A stretch of DNA of 64,000 nt from Petrosia ficiformis (Eukaryota > Porifera > Demospongiae > Haplosclerida > Petrosiidae). Each line of letters begins with the position of its first letter. Positions within the stretch are counted from its first letter, which is position 1. The DNA lies in the NCBI GenBank assembly GCA_947044365.1, contig OX345638.1, positions 3,767,201 to 3,831,200 of the forward strand. The letters are read 5' to 3'. Made by a program: the position numbers and the translations under genes. The notes below the pieces were generated by a model. That model ran no database searches and had not been told where the DNA came from. It saw only the letters and a program-made list of their open reading frames with translations. This document shows positions 11,512 to 22,020 of the stretch, in pieces.

Positions 11512-14500
11512 TTACAAACATTCAAACAGTGTATTAATAGATTGTCGTCCATCTATTATTCTCAATAACTTAATCCTATGGATTCTAGAAGTAATACCAA
11601 GTTCTTTCTCTAGTATTTCCTCGTCAAATTCAGACAGAAGTGATCCAGTTATGTTTTCTTCACTGAATTTATTTTTATACTTACTGAGACCAAGTTTATC
11701 AAGTAGCAAGAGGACCTGAAGAGAATAATATAGTATAATATAAGTTGAAAAGCACTGTGTTGTCAATGTACCTGATCAATGGACAGGTTTATGAGATGCA
11801 GCTCTTCTTGGTGAGGAACCTCATCATCACTAACAGTTTTTTTTGTAAACTTTGTTTTAACTTCCCTGCTGTCCATAGGTTTGAAGTCTAGTGTAGAAAT
11901 ATAAATATGATATCACTGTGGTTGGTTAACTTAATTGCATGTCAGTCAACAACTAGGAACTGATAACAGCTAGCTACATGTATAGAATATGCACATAGCA
12001 GCCTACAATACTTCATAACAGTTGTTAGGGAGATATGAATGCAACCGAGTACTCTGTAAAATGTAATGGCCTATTTTAAGTTAGTTACAGGAAATTTTAT
12101 CTCAGTGCTGATTTGTTTTTCCCCGAGATAACATTTACAAGTACTACTTTTATTTCATCTTGGTCTACATTGACTAGTAAATAAAGTACATGTCATAATA
12201 AAGCATAGTAACAAAATAGTATTAATACAATATAGCATAGTATTGTAGGTACAACATATGGTGTATTATTATAGTGAACAACAGATGCTTCATTCCAGAG
12301 TAGTATGAACTTGTACTTATAATAACAAATAACATCTCAGATATTTGAGAAATTAGGATAATTACTATGGGATTTATGTTTAAAGTACATTGTCTATACT
12401 TTACTATGACATGTACCTTATATACTAGTCAATACATCAAGATCAAAAGAAATAGATTACTACCTGTAACATTACCCATCAATTATTATTGATTTATATA
12501 GCCTCAGGAGGATATTATTACTATTATATTGACTCAGATGTAACTAATGAGGATTAAAATAACCTATATACAGTGTAGAGCATGGTTAAAGAACCAATAC
12601 ATTTTTACAGGGCACCTGTATGGGCAATTCTAAAAGTATACTAAATGTACATATACAATAACAATAATCTCATATTACACCAGGAATGTTAAAATCTCCT
12701 GAATTATGAATAACAACATTCCAATACCAAAAGATTTTCATATAATTTATGTATAACATTCCTTACAGTGCATTATGGTTGAATGTGGCACTTTGGCGGC
12801 CAATCAAGGTCTCAATTAGATAATGTACTCATGCATTATCTAACCTCAACCTTTATTGAACCCCTCGCACCATATTAAAATTAATGCTCAATGCACTTCA
12901 ATAAATGATTAATGCTTACAGTTGATATTTCTAGTGTGTCTGGTTGCATTCAGCATTATAAAGTTTGCAATCATGTAACTAGTACAGGGGTGTATATGAA
13001 AATATGATTGATCAATATCACGTGATAGCACTAAAGGTTAAAATATGCACCATTGAAGTTTTGAAATCTGCAGATATGACTAAATCAAAAGATACTTCAC
13101 AAAAGTGCTTGCTTATATAAAGTAGTTTTTCATTTATACAACTTTAAATTTTCTCACTAATGATATAACAACACAGTTGTATACACAAATGCATGTAAAT
13201 TTATAAACACTAACCTCCATCAACCTTCTGTCTCAAGTCTTTAACATATTGCGTTAGTATGCTATTGCTACGTTGTAATTGCAGAAGTTCCTCCTGTATT
13301 GAATCAGACTTAGTGACTTGTTTCAAAATATCTGGATCATCATAAAGAGCTGTAGAATCACTCAAGGAGTGATCAATCTGCTGATAGGAATTATTTTTCT
13401 GCAAAGGTATAGAAGCACGATTGTTAGTAACGGGTAAGACAGAAGACAAGTAAGTATATTCTTCTGATGAATCGAGATGTTGAGAAGAACACAAGGACAT
13501 GCTTTGTGTTGGGTATACCATGGCTTTTAAGGTTAGAGTAACACCATTTTTCCATGCTTCTCCATTTTGAACACATTGAAAAGCAGCAGTTTGTACTTTA
13601 TTTTTTGTTGCAGACACGTCAGTAATCACTTCCTTAATGTGCGAAGGATGAAATGTCTCAAGAATGGTCTTGCTTTTCTCAAAAAGCTGCTGTCTGTCAT
13701 CTTCTTCAAGCTCAATTAGCTCAAAACTGATTGGTACATTAGCTAATATCTCAACAATACTTCCTGGACGACTGTGATATGATGCAACAAGGGATTGTTC
13801 TGAACTTACCATAGTGAGTGTATGTGGGTTTCTAATTTGTTGTTGGATGTTTTTCTCAGTATGAAAGATTTTGGCTTTAACTGGGAAATTCAGGTACTCT
13901 ACTACTTCTGAAAGGTATAGCTTGATTTTCAAAACATTAGTAGTAAAAGAGATTTTCATTGATTCACGAAGAACTTTCAGTTCTTTGGATGGTATGCTAA
14001 TACACCTCAATTTCTTTCGACCATCAAATCCTCTCAGAACTAAAACTTCCCCTTCAAAAAACGAGGATACTTTCTTCTTTCCAGCAAAACCTTTGTCAAC
14101 TGCTACCACTTGTGGCAATGGATGTGATTTAAATAGATGGCTAGTTGTTGGGAATGAAAACCCAATTTCAGCAACCTCATTATTATCGACTGGATTATAC
14201 ATTACGCTACACTGTATGGAAGAGTTCATAGGTATTATTAGTTTCTTCCTTGAATGCGTACAAACAGCATGGACTACAGTTGTTTCCTTTAGGCAGTGTA
14301 CATCAAGCAATTCTCCATCGAGAAGTGAATTTTCCCCACCAATACCATAGATTGACTCACAGACCGATAAACGGAATGGAATATCACTTGTAAATTTATT
14401 CATAATTTCATGGAGTGGCAATTGTGGTGATACTTTGACGGCATCATATATCTGTCCTTCTGCTCCAGTAGTGAATACACGATGGAGTTTTGGTGCTAGT

Positions 14501-14661
14501 TCACTCTTCTGTTTACATGATCTGTTCGTTTCTTTATGTGAATTATGGTGATTTTGTGCCCTTGAAGGAACAGGAGGAGGTAGAATACTGCTCTTGGGTC
14601 TTGGAGGTAGAGGCGGAGGTGTGGTATGTTTCTTGAGCTCTTCACTTTGTATTTCTTCCAT
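11512..14661 (-). CDS. CABIT-SAM adaptor, THEMIS/GAREM-like (gene B)
   Basis: Exons 14661-13215, 11887-11772 and 11715-11512 join in phase and predict 588 residues. The N-terminus has two SH3-ligand blocks (TPPPLPPRPK and LPPPVPSR). Tandem CABIT follows (IPFRLSVCES; GELLDVHCLKETTVVHAVCT; LPQVVAVDKGFAGKKK; ANVPISFELIELEEDDRQQ). The last exon is a SAM domain (LDKLGLSKYKNKF; LLSEFDEEILEKELGI; RIHRIKLLRIIDG). A leader exon ending at a GTATGT donor at 14742 fits phase 2, as in gene A, and splices to an acceptor (ATTATTATAG) just before 14661. That leader has no ATG in the right frame, so I start at the MEEIQSEE methionine in exon 2. The open frame also extends unspliced to 14829, but that extension is not supported by homology. 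Intron 2 (11888-13214) is AT-rich with no exon seen. Role inferred as for gene A. Confidence 0.8.
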
Positions 14662-14744
14662 CACCGAATTGGGTGTGTAGACACAACTATAATAATTATA
14701 ATACAGTGAAATTACTGGTGTTGTTTTGGTAATAGCACATACCT

Positions 14745-15260
14745 CCCTAATACACGAAATCCAATTCCAACTAGACAAGACAGAGAAAAAGTGAGCACAA
14801 AACATCGATGTCGCAGTCACGCAAGGCAACGCCCATTTATTTTGCGAAAATTGATACTAATTATCAACTTCATACAAAACTACAGATCTGAATGCATAAA
14901 ATTGTTAATCAACAAGAGAGGAAAAAAATCTATAGAATAAGCAATATATATATATATATTTTCTTTTAATTCAATATAAATAGGAGTAAATATCTGATAA
15001 AAACAACTCAATAGATTCAAATTATAAAATGTAATCCCTGGACCTGAATATACATATACACATGGTAGACACATACTTATCACACACACTTATTGATAAA
15101 ATTATATATTAAGTATCAATGCATCCAACAGATATACATACACATACTGTGTATATAAAATAAGGACATTGCACGAGAAACATCTGAAGAAATAATGGTT
15201 AATAATTTAAACATTAATTTTTAAAAGAATACAAGATGTTTTCAAAAACATTCACTCTGC
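14745..15260. other. Intergenic between gene B and the DP-like gene
   Basis: 14745-14840 is relatively GC-rich and holds the probable leader and promoter of gene B. 14880-15260 is AT-rich with a (TA)n run at about 14944-14960. I see no exon or RNA gene here. Confidence 0.4.
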
Positions 15261-16270
15261 TCATGTGGTTGGGTATGTTAAAAATGAACCTGTAGTTGAT
15301 GTTACATTGTCTGTTTGTTTTATAGACTGGTTCTGGGATGATTGTGGCTGTTGTTGATTGGGCAATCCATTCAATAGAGACATAGTATTTGACGAAGAAG
15401 CTAAAGGAACCTGTTGTTGTTGTTGTTGTTGCTTCAAAAGAGATGATACATTTTGCTGTAATGAAGCAATGATTTCAGCTACACTAGCATTACCAGGTAG
15501 TGATGAGAATGGTTGGACTGTGACAATTTTCGCACCTTTCCTTGAGGAATCAGTGGTGTAAATAGAGAAGACAACTGACCAGCAATCATTGGCTGGCTGG
15601 AATTAACAGCTTGAGATTTTAATAAAAGTGATAGTGGAGTTTTTTTAGAAGGGAAAGGTGCAAAGTTCAAAGGTTGTGCAGTAACAGTACCACTTACAGT
15701 AGTAGAAGGTGAGTTAAGAATTTTAGAGGTTTTAAGAGGAGAACTCGAAGGCAATAGCGAAGAATTGTTAGCAGCCTGTTGCAATTGCTGGAGTGTTGAT
15801 AAAACTGCTGCAACACTATTAGGTGAATTTACACCAGGTGCTGTTGCAATAGCCATTGGAGAATTAGTTAATTGAAGAGGTACTGCTACTGGTCTCATTG
15901 AGTAGAGGAGTGAGATGAGCAGTAGCACTAGGAGACATTTGACAGGTAGTAGGTGTAGATGTATTGGTTGATTGAGTTATAGGAACTATTCCAGGAGGCG
16001 GGTTTGTTAACGGGGACTGAGGTACAGTGTGAGATAAAGCCGATATCTGAGCCATTTCTGTGAGAATGTAACATTACACCATTGGTCCATACATAGTGAT
16101 ATGACTGTATGTATATACATTGTATACATAACAGAGTACATACACATAATGATAAGTTCAGGACTATATTTTTGTACACACATTGTAACAAATTATATCG
16201 AGCAAGGTGCAAGTTAGTTCAAATGTTGTCCTACTAATACATTATAGTACCAGTCTGTTTACATACCACT

Positions 16271-16360
16271 GTATTAGTGTTGTTTTAGTTAACTATAAAT
16301 AAAGTTAACTAAACTATAACTAAATTACAAGTCTATTGCAATAACTATAACTTTGTTATT
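16271..16360. repeat. Fragment of the TAGTGTTGT / AGTTAACT TIR element
   Basis: TTAGTGTTGTTTTAGTTAAC followed by runs of ACTAAACTATAACTAAA, as at 34670 and 44123. Sits in an intron of the DP-like gene. Confidence 0.5.
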
Positions 16361-16419
16361 TTAGTAATCTTTGTTATATAAACCATGGAGCATGGGTGAA
16401 CACCATAGTAACCTTTAAT

Positions 16420-16470
16420 GTACCTGATGTACCTGATGTACCTGATGTACCTGATGTACCTGATGTACCT
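16420..16470. repeat. 9-bp tandem repeat
   Basis: GTACCTGAT repeated about five to six times. Confidence 0.85.
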
Positions 16471-17102
16471 ATATGGCTATAACCTACCTGCAGACAGTGT
16501 TAAATTTCGCAGATTACACAATGAAATATTGAATGATAAATTATAATTTCACAGATCACGAATAGTACTTTTATTACATTTTTGTGGCTGTACCATGGTA
16601 TAAATCAGATATCTCCCTAGTAATCTTTGTTGTTTACATCCCATTGAAATATGTTTTATATACACATGTATAGGGTTACTTCTTGTTATCAACACACATT
16701 TATTGAAGTCATAGAAGTATAACACATCCTACTGTACAAACTTACCATCTAAAACAGGTTCAAATATTTTTGGTAATTGAGATTTTGCTTGTGCTAGGGA
16801 TTCAGGAGTACAACTACCTGAATATAATCCACAATCTAATCCCATTTTCTTCAGATTATCAACATCTTGATGCAGTTCAAATGTGTTGTCAAAATTAAAA
16901 ACATACTCTGATCTAAGGACAAGAAAGGTTTGTCAAAAATCATAAATATAGACATTGACAGACTAGCAGAGTCTGTGAGATACAGAACAGACACACATAT
17001 ACATGTACATACAGACAGTCAGTCAGACAGACAGACCGATCGACAGACCGACTGACACACAGGCAGACAAAGAAAGTGGTGAGATATCAATTTGATAATA
17101 AT

Positions 17103-17352
17103 TATAGCCTGTTCACATTCACGATGTCCTCAAAATTAGGATATGATGACTTTATATGTAATATAGTGTATAGTTTAATGTCATAAGGTTAATACTAATT
17201 CAATAATGAAGTAATGAATTGAAATTTGACATACAAAAAAAAGAAAGGAAGCACTATTATATGAAAATGGTGCAGGTGAAAAGCTCGTTTGTCATTGCGA
17301 ACTAAAGTTATGAACATTTTGCTAAGGTCATAATGAACGTGAATGACCTATA
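17103..17352. mobile_element. Short TIR element (TATAG...GTTCACATTCA family)
   Basis: Starts TATAGCCTGTTCACATTCAC. Ends with the inverse, ATGAACGTGAATGACCTATA. Length about 250 bp, no coding capacity. Related ends occur at 25143, 26340 and 29431. Confidence 0.6.
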
Positions 17353-17475
17353 ACAAATTTTAGTGGATTAAGGAATGATGGATGACTCTACCGTTCTCCT
17401 CTAGTAAGAACACTACACACAAGCAAAATTAAATTTTAGAATAGGTATATGTATATTGCATATGTACTTGTATAT

Positions 17476-18036
17476 ACCAGGGCATTGGGATTGAAGAAGC
17501 CAAGATGTGGAATGATTCAATTCAGATTCATGTTATAGATGCTTCAATTCATTTTCAGTAAATTAATTTTAATTTAAGGATATTCCAATTCCATTCCATC
17601 AGAACTCAGACTCCAGCAAGCAGTGTTGTAAATCCCACTACAATTCATGTCATTCTATACCACTCCACTACAATTCCATGCAATTCTACACCATTCCACC
17701 CACATTAGAGTAAAAAACTAACCATTTAAATGAATTTTAACACAGATTGATTTTAACATTCAAGGACGTTAATAAAACCTAATAAGTAATAGTCACTGAT
17801 CAATGTGGTCATTGTAGTTAATACACATGTGTGTGGGACAGAAAGAAACACACCCCTCGTTAATTAAGAGCCAAATAAGAGGGGGTCCTTTTCCATGGAA
17901 TTGCTTTGGCCATTCCAAGGCAACATGCAATTCAATTCTCATTCACATCAGTTACCAAAATACCAAGTCATAATTCCACCCCAATTCAAAGTGGAGAACA
18001 TTCCAAATTCTAATATTTCAATTCCAATGCCCTGGT
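17476..18036. mobile_element. MITE-like TIR element
   Basis: Left end ACCAGGGCATTGGGATTGAA; right end TTCAATTCCAATGCCCTGGT. Flanked by TAT/ATA sequence that could be a TA-type target duplication. About 560 bp, rich in ATTCCA words, no reading frame. Lies in an intron of the DP-like gene. Confidence 0.7.
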
Positions 18037-18742
18037 ATATGCAATAACTTGAATTACATTCACAATGTGTGATCTATATAGGAAGCATAAAGTATATGTA
18101 CATGTACATTAATTAGTTATAGTATACGATTACTCACTTGTCACTTGATATGCTACAGTCAATGGTGGTCTGTTTACTTGTACTGACTAGAATAAATGGA
18201 AGTCCAATAGCTGAGTGTTGAGTGGGAGGTTCTCCTGATTCTGCTCACTTATGATAATATAACAAGTGATTGTATAATGATTATTAGGGCTAGAATAAGT
18301 ATCTGATTATATATATTGAACTGAGCATTCAGATCTATTACTTTGTACCGTTTGATGTATACATGTGTAGAAACTGAACATTTGAAAATTGCATTGAAAT
18401 GATGGTAGATACTTTACTTACTGTTACTGGCTGGTTAGAAGGACAATAAAAACACTAAGGTCACACTTATAAAATATCCACCATAGTAAAACACTGGGGT
18501 TCACCAGAAATCAGTCATAAAATTATTTTTGTGGGTTGATGTACTGTATCTATCAGTATTACAATAATGTATGGTTTGTGTTCTTTTATAAATCATGTGC
18601 TTCGAAACTTTATGTTGAGTATTTGAGAAAACGCAACCTGGTAACCAATGTAATTTGTTGAAACTACAACTCAGTTTTTACAGTGTGAAATTCATTTTTA
18701 ATTATGTAAACTGAACATGTACACATTGTATGTTTGTCATTA

Positions 18743-19142
18743 TGGCTCAGGACCATCCCTATGATTGCTTTCAATGGTGTTTAATGTAAATGCACATACT
18801 GTATAGGTATTTCAATTCTTGTGTCATTTACCTGTATACGCATTGTATACGTACATGTAGTTAAGGAAGTTGCGTTATACCGCGGGGCTTAGTCAATTAA
18901 TGGGCGTGTAAGTAAAAGAACATGCTAAAGCTATATACATGTAGCTATACAGACTAGCAGGAAGTAGGCTGCATGCTTGTAGTTTGTGGAACTAAATAGC
19001 TATCCTATATATATTTCTAAATTTCTACAAGATTCTTTTTAAGAAGTAGATAATCAAAATAATAACCATAATAGGTTGTTGTGTTTCAGACATGAGAAAG
19101 TCAGCAGTAATGATTGTTAGACACAGCAATCATAGGGATAAT
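18743..19142. mobile_element. MITE-like element, CCATCCCTATGATTGC family
   Basis: Left end ACCATCCCTATGATTGCTTT; right end AGCAATCATAGGGAT (inverse). Internal words TTAAGGAAGTTGCGTTAT and GTCAATTAATGGGCGTG recur in copies at 22905, 35052, 36467, 47446 and 47880. Confidence 0.65.
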
Positions 19143-19364
19143 TATTCCTCCATATATTTTGTTTCTTTATTCGCTAACAATTCTCTAATACACATCAACT
19201 ATCATGTGTTCATAAAGGTAGGAATCCATCACATTAATTGACTACTAATAACCTGTATGATGAGCTCATGTAACTCAGTTCTCTGCTTTGTAATATGTTC
19301 ATTGAGTCAGTTCTGCCTACAATAAACAAATAAGAAATTGTTATACATGAAGTTATTAGAGATG

Positions 19365-19365
19365 T

Positions 19366-19396
<31 letters not shown>

Positions 19397-19530
19397 CACC
19401 TGAGGCAATGGAAAAATGAAAAATGAGAGTTGCTTCAGGTGGGATTCGAACCCACGACACTCTGTACTCCGGACAGATGCTCTACCAACTGAGCTACCAA
19501 GGCAGATCAGCTGGCAGGGTCCGAATCAAA
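19365..19530 (-). mobile_element. tRNA-derived SINE, copy 1
   Basis: On the minus strand, a lead-in of about 25 bp is followed by a 72-bp tRNA-like head (19503-19432) with A box (TAGCTCAGTTGGTAGAGC) and B box (GGGTTCGAATCCC). A short body and a (CTTT)n tail (plus-strand GAAA repeats at 19368-19396) follow. The loop would read anticodon GGA (Ser), but there is no long variable arm and base 33 is C, so it is not a working serine tRNA. One acceptor-stem pair is lost. Confidence 0.8.
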
Positions 19531-20069
19531 CATCTCATACACCTGTCACATGTACATGTATACAGCACTTAGCATGTAAATTACATTGTAGTGCAACATC
19601 ATTAAAGTCATATGTACATATACATGTAGTTTACTAACTTGTTTATGTTCCCATTCTTGTACTGAATTTGTGGGTAGGCCTATCCAACGAATTTCTTTCT
19701 TTTCTTTGCTAATGATGTTCATAGCCATTAATACATCATAAACTCTTCTTCAAATGTTTTTCTGATCAATTTGCTACAGGCAATATGAATACATACTACA
19801 TGATTACACAAAGAAGTATTACATGCGTACATGTAATGAGGTAATAGATATACATTGTACGTACACACAAAATACACAAAACATTATATGTTCTGAAATT
19901 GTTTAGCATTCATTTAATGATTGAGTAGTCGTTGATATTCATTGAACCTAACCCTAATACTAACCCGTTCAACCATGTTCATTAGATTTTGATGGCAAAG
20001 TTGGAGATTTCCTGAATGCGCATGTACACATAAGAATACAGTACTGCATTAACATGATGTTATCGGAGA

Positions 20070-20072
20070 TGT

Positions 20073-20115
<43 letters not shown>

Positions 20116-20250
20116 CACCTGAGGCAATGGAAAAATGAAAAATGAGAGTTGCCTCAGGTGGGATTCGAACCCACGACACTCTGCACTCCGGACAGATGCT
20201 CTACCAACTGAGCTACCAAGGCAGCTCAGCTGGCAGGGTCCGAATCAACA
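20070..20250 (-). mobile_element. tRNA-derived SINE, copy 2
   Basis: Same structure as copy 1, with the tRNA-like head at 20222-20151 and a longer GAAA tail (20073-20115). Its acceptor stem pairs fully with wobbles. The 15 bases left of the tail (ATCGGAGATGTAGAAAG) resemble those of copy 1, suggesting that the conserved unit extends past the tail or that the two loci share a duplication. Confidence 0.8.
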
Positions 20251-20835
20251 TGTATATGTAAACACACTTGTACATTAAACATGTTAGAAAAGTAAACACA
20301 GAGATGGCCCAAAACACCAACTAAGAATTTGTAAAGAAATAAACATTCGAATGATTAACTATGCAAAGAAGTTGAACTGAGACATACAAATGTAGTAAAT
20401 TGACTAGGTTAAACCTAAAAGCCAGCAGTCATTCCTTTTTCAACAGAAGCAAAATAGAGATTCCTCAGCATACATCCTACACTGTATGCTGTACAAACAT
20501 AATACATGTATATGTACAGTGTATATACATGAAATACATGTATCATATATGCTTTAAAGAAACACCCAGGCATTTATTTCTCTTCTGGACCTCTGCACCC
20601 GGTGTTAAAACAAGATGGACTTTTATTGTTTTATTTGGTCTTTTGGAACTATTTGAAACATCATTATCAATGTTTAATATAAATAACTACCTACCATATT
20701 TATAGCATGCACTGTGTTACTTCCATGAATGTAGACTGAGAGCAGATAGAGTCTGACAGACTTGATAGAGGAGACGACGGCCGATGCCAAACTTTCTGAA
20801 AAGTGAATGCTTATCTTGACTTACCTGCTTGAAAT
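20251..20835. other. Intergenic, no supported gene
   Basis: AT-rich DNA. A short open stretch on the minus strand (about 20670-20545) lacks a splice acceptor and a family match. TACATGTA words are frequent near 20500-20545. Confidence 0.4.
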
Positions 20836-20967
20836 AATTAGTCTGGCTAGCCACACCCTCGAGATGAAGACGGCCGGATCGCGGAGGGTGGTACAATACG
20901 GCTACAGCTAGCTAGTCCAATCAGATTTCGAACTACGCGTCATCAGAAGGAGTGGTCCGGTGATGAG

Positions 20968-21034
20968 TAGTCTCGTCCCCAGCCGCCCACGCCCTTAACG
21001 AGCGAGAGGGCGTGGGCGGCTGGGGACGAGACTA
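20968..21034. repeat. Perfect 28-bp hairpin
   Basis: Arms 20968-20995 and 21007-21034 are exact inverse copies around an 11-base loop (begins TAGTCTCGTCCCCAGCCGCC). The outer end resembles the TIR of the element at 21249, so this may be a minimal foldback of that family. Confidence 0.9.
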
Positions 21035-21099
21035 GGTGATGAGATGGATGTATCCGATATAGTGAAAAGGGCAGCTTTTTCATTGGGATATTTGACAAC

Positions 21100-21248
21100 T
21101 TGAACTTAGGCCCAAACAAGAAGAGACTATTTCTGCCTTTCTTCGTGGGAACGACGTGTTCGGTGTACTGCCAACAGGGTATGGCAACCGAGACACTAGT
21201 CTGGTTTTGCCGCCCACTTTGCATAGGAGGAAGTGGTCTAGTGACACC
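21100..21248 (+). pseudogene. Remnant resembling a RecQ-type helicase P-loop
   Basis: In the plus frame, NDVFGVLPTGYG (about 21152-21187) matches the Walker A region of RecQ/DEAD-type helicases, with the expected lysine codon replaced. The following bases (GCCGCCCACTTTGCATAGGA) recur inverted at about 50905-50925, where a further helicase-like block is found. Probably a decayed mobile-element helicase gene. Confidence 0.4.
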
Positions 21249-21879
21249 TAGTCTCGTACCCAGACTGTCACGCCCCATGGCGAAAAACAGTCTGGTAACT
21301 TGGGCAAACATTCCTGGCACAGTGACGTTTATTACAGAGAAAACGAAATAACCAATCAGATTTCAAATATTAGTACGAATCATGTGATTAACTCTTGAAT
21401 AGGTGACTGGAAATACTTAAAGATGGCGTTCCCTTTAGAAGCTATAGAAGATGCTTTAAAAATGGCTATTTCTAAACCAGGATATAACAGTCTCGTGTGA
21501 ACAACACGAAACAATGATTAACTTTGTAAGGGGTAAAGATGTTTTTGTTTCTCTCCCGACTGGGGCTGGAAACAAAAACAACCGTCATAAAACACTTTCT
21601 ACAAAAAAAGGATTTATCTGGTAGTACTATTTTGGCTCTTTGAAGAAAGTTCCAGACGCCGAAAATATTAAAACTAGTAGAAGTAGCTGTGATCACTCTT
21701 CTTCCACTGCAGGGACGCTGAAGTTGTCCACAAATAAAACATAACTCTAACTCCACCATATTATTACAAACACCTGTCATGTGATGAAAACGCGGTGTAA
21801 CGTCACTGCGCCAGGAATGTTTGCCCAAGTTACCAGACTGTTTTTCGCCATGGGGCATGACAGTCTGGGTACGAGACTA
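21249..21879. mobile_element. TIR element with about 80-bp ends and 8-bp target duplication
   Basis: The first about 81 bases (TAGTCTCGTACCCAGACTGT...) and the last about 81 bases are inverse copies with few mismatches. GTGACACC flanks both sides (21241-21248 and 21881-21888). An 8-bp duplication is typical of hAT and P-like elements. Inside, the plus strand has MAFPLEAIEDALKMAIS and, in another frame, FVRGKDVFVSLPTGAG, again a helicase P-loop without its lysine. On the minus strand a CxxC...CxxC arrangement (LCFICGQ ... FFCRKCF) is open over 21858-21472. Confidence 0.75.
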
Positions 21880-21884
21880 GGTGA

Positions 21885-22020
21885 CACCAGGAGTCCATGA
21901 TAGAAAAAAGTAAGAGGGAAGGAGTGTGAATCCATGTTGTAACGAGATTTTGTATCACTTACAGTTTCTTAACCCGGGGGCTTTTGAAAAAATAATGACT
22001 TAATTTTAATAATAATTCCA
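21885..22020. repeat. Segment duplicated in inverse at 50.5 kb and in part at 48.35 kb
   Basis: ACCAGGAGTCCATGATAG ... GTTGTAACGAGATTTTGTATC is the inverse of 50490-50570. CACTTACAGTTTC then CCCGGGGGCTTTTGAAAAAA recurs at 48349-48385. Confidence 0.65.

Larger units (their letters stand above)
15261..19761 (-). pseudogene. DP-family (TFDP) transcription factor, 3' part, frame apparently broken
   Basis: Exons in order: 19761-19639 (end of the DNA-binding winged helix: RRVYD, then [20 protein letters not shown] and PTNS), 19312-19253 (coiled-coil dimer region, LNEHITKQRTELHELIIQ), 18240-18138 (LPFILVSTSKQTTIDCSIS), 16912-16746 (YVFNFDNTFELHQDVDNL, then KKMGLDCGLYSGSC) and 16057-15261 (MAQISALSH plus a Q/S/P-rich tail with a poly-Q run). 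These blocks match the order seen in animal DP proteins, which pair with E2F to bind promoters. Odd points: TGA stands where DP family members have arginine in both 5' exons; ALN is missing after RRVYD; and the last exon changes frame twice (near 15.90 and 15.53 kb). The phases 18240-18138 to 16912-16746 to 16057 fit. The exon holding the IAFKN-type motif and everything upstream were not found. It is either a non-processed pseudogene or a gene hit by sequence errors. Confidence 0.75.

Noticed and set aside
13871..14350. Plus-strand 159-codon frame inside gene B
   Set aside because: Antisense shadow of the CABIT exon; the equivalent in copy C (61330-61602) is likewise a shadow.
19960..19985. 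Telomere-like GGGTTAG words
   Set aside because: Only an isolated pair of near-matches, not an array.
19432..20222. Two tRNA-Ser(GGA) genes
   Set aside because: No long variable arm, C at position 33, simple-repeat tails and an extra lead-in: these are SINE heads.
20545..20670. Possible upstream DP exon on the minus strand
   Set aside because: Open but without an AG acceptor, and no match to the DP N-terminal region.
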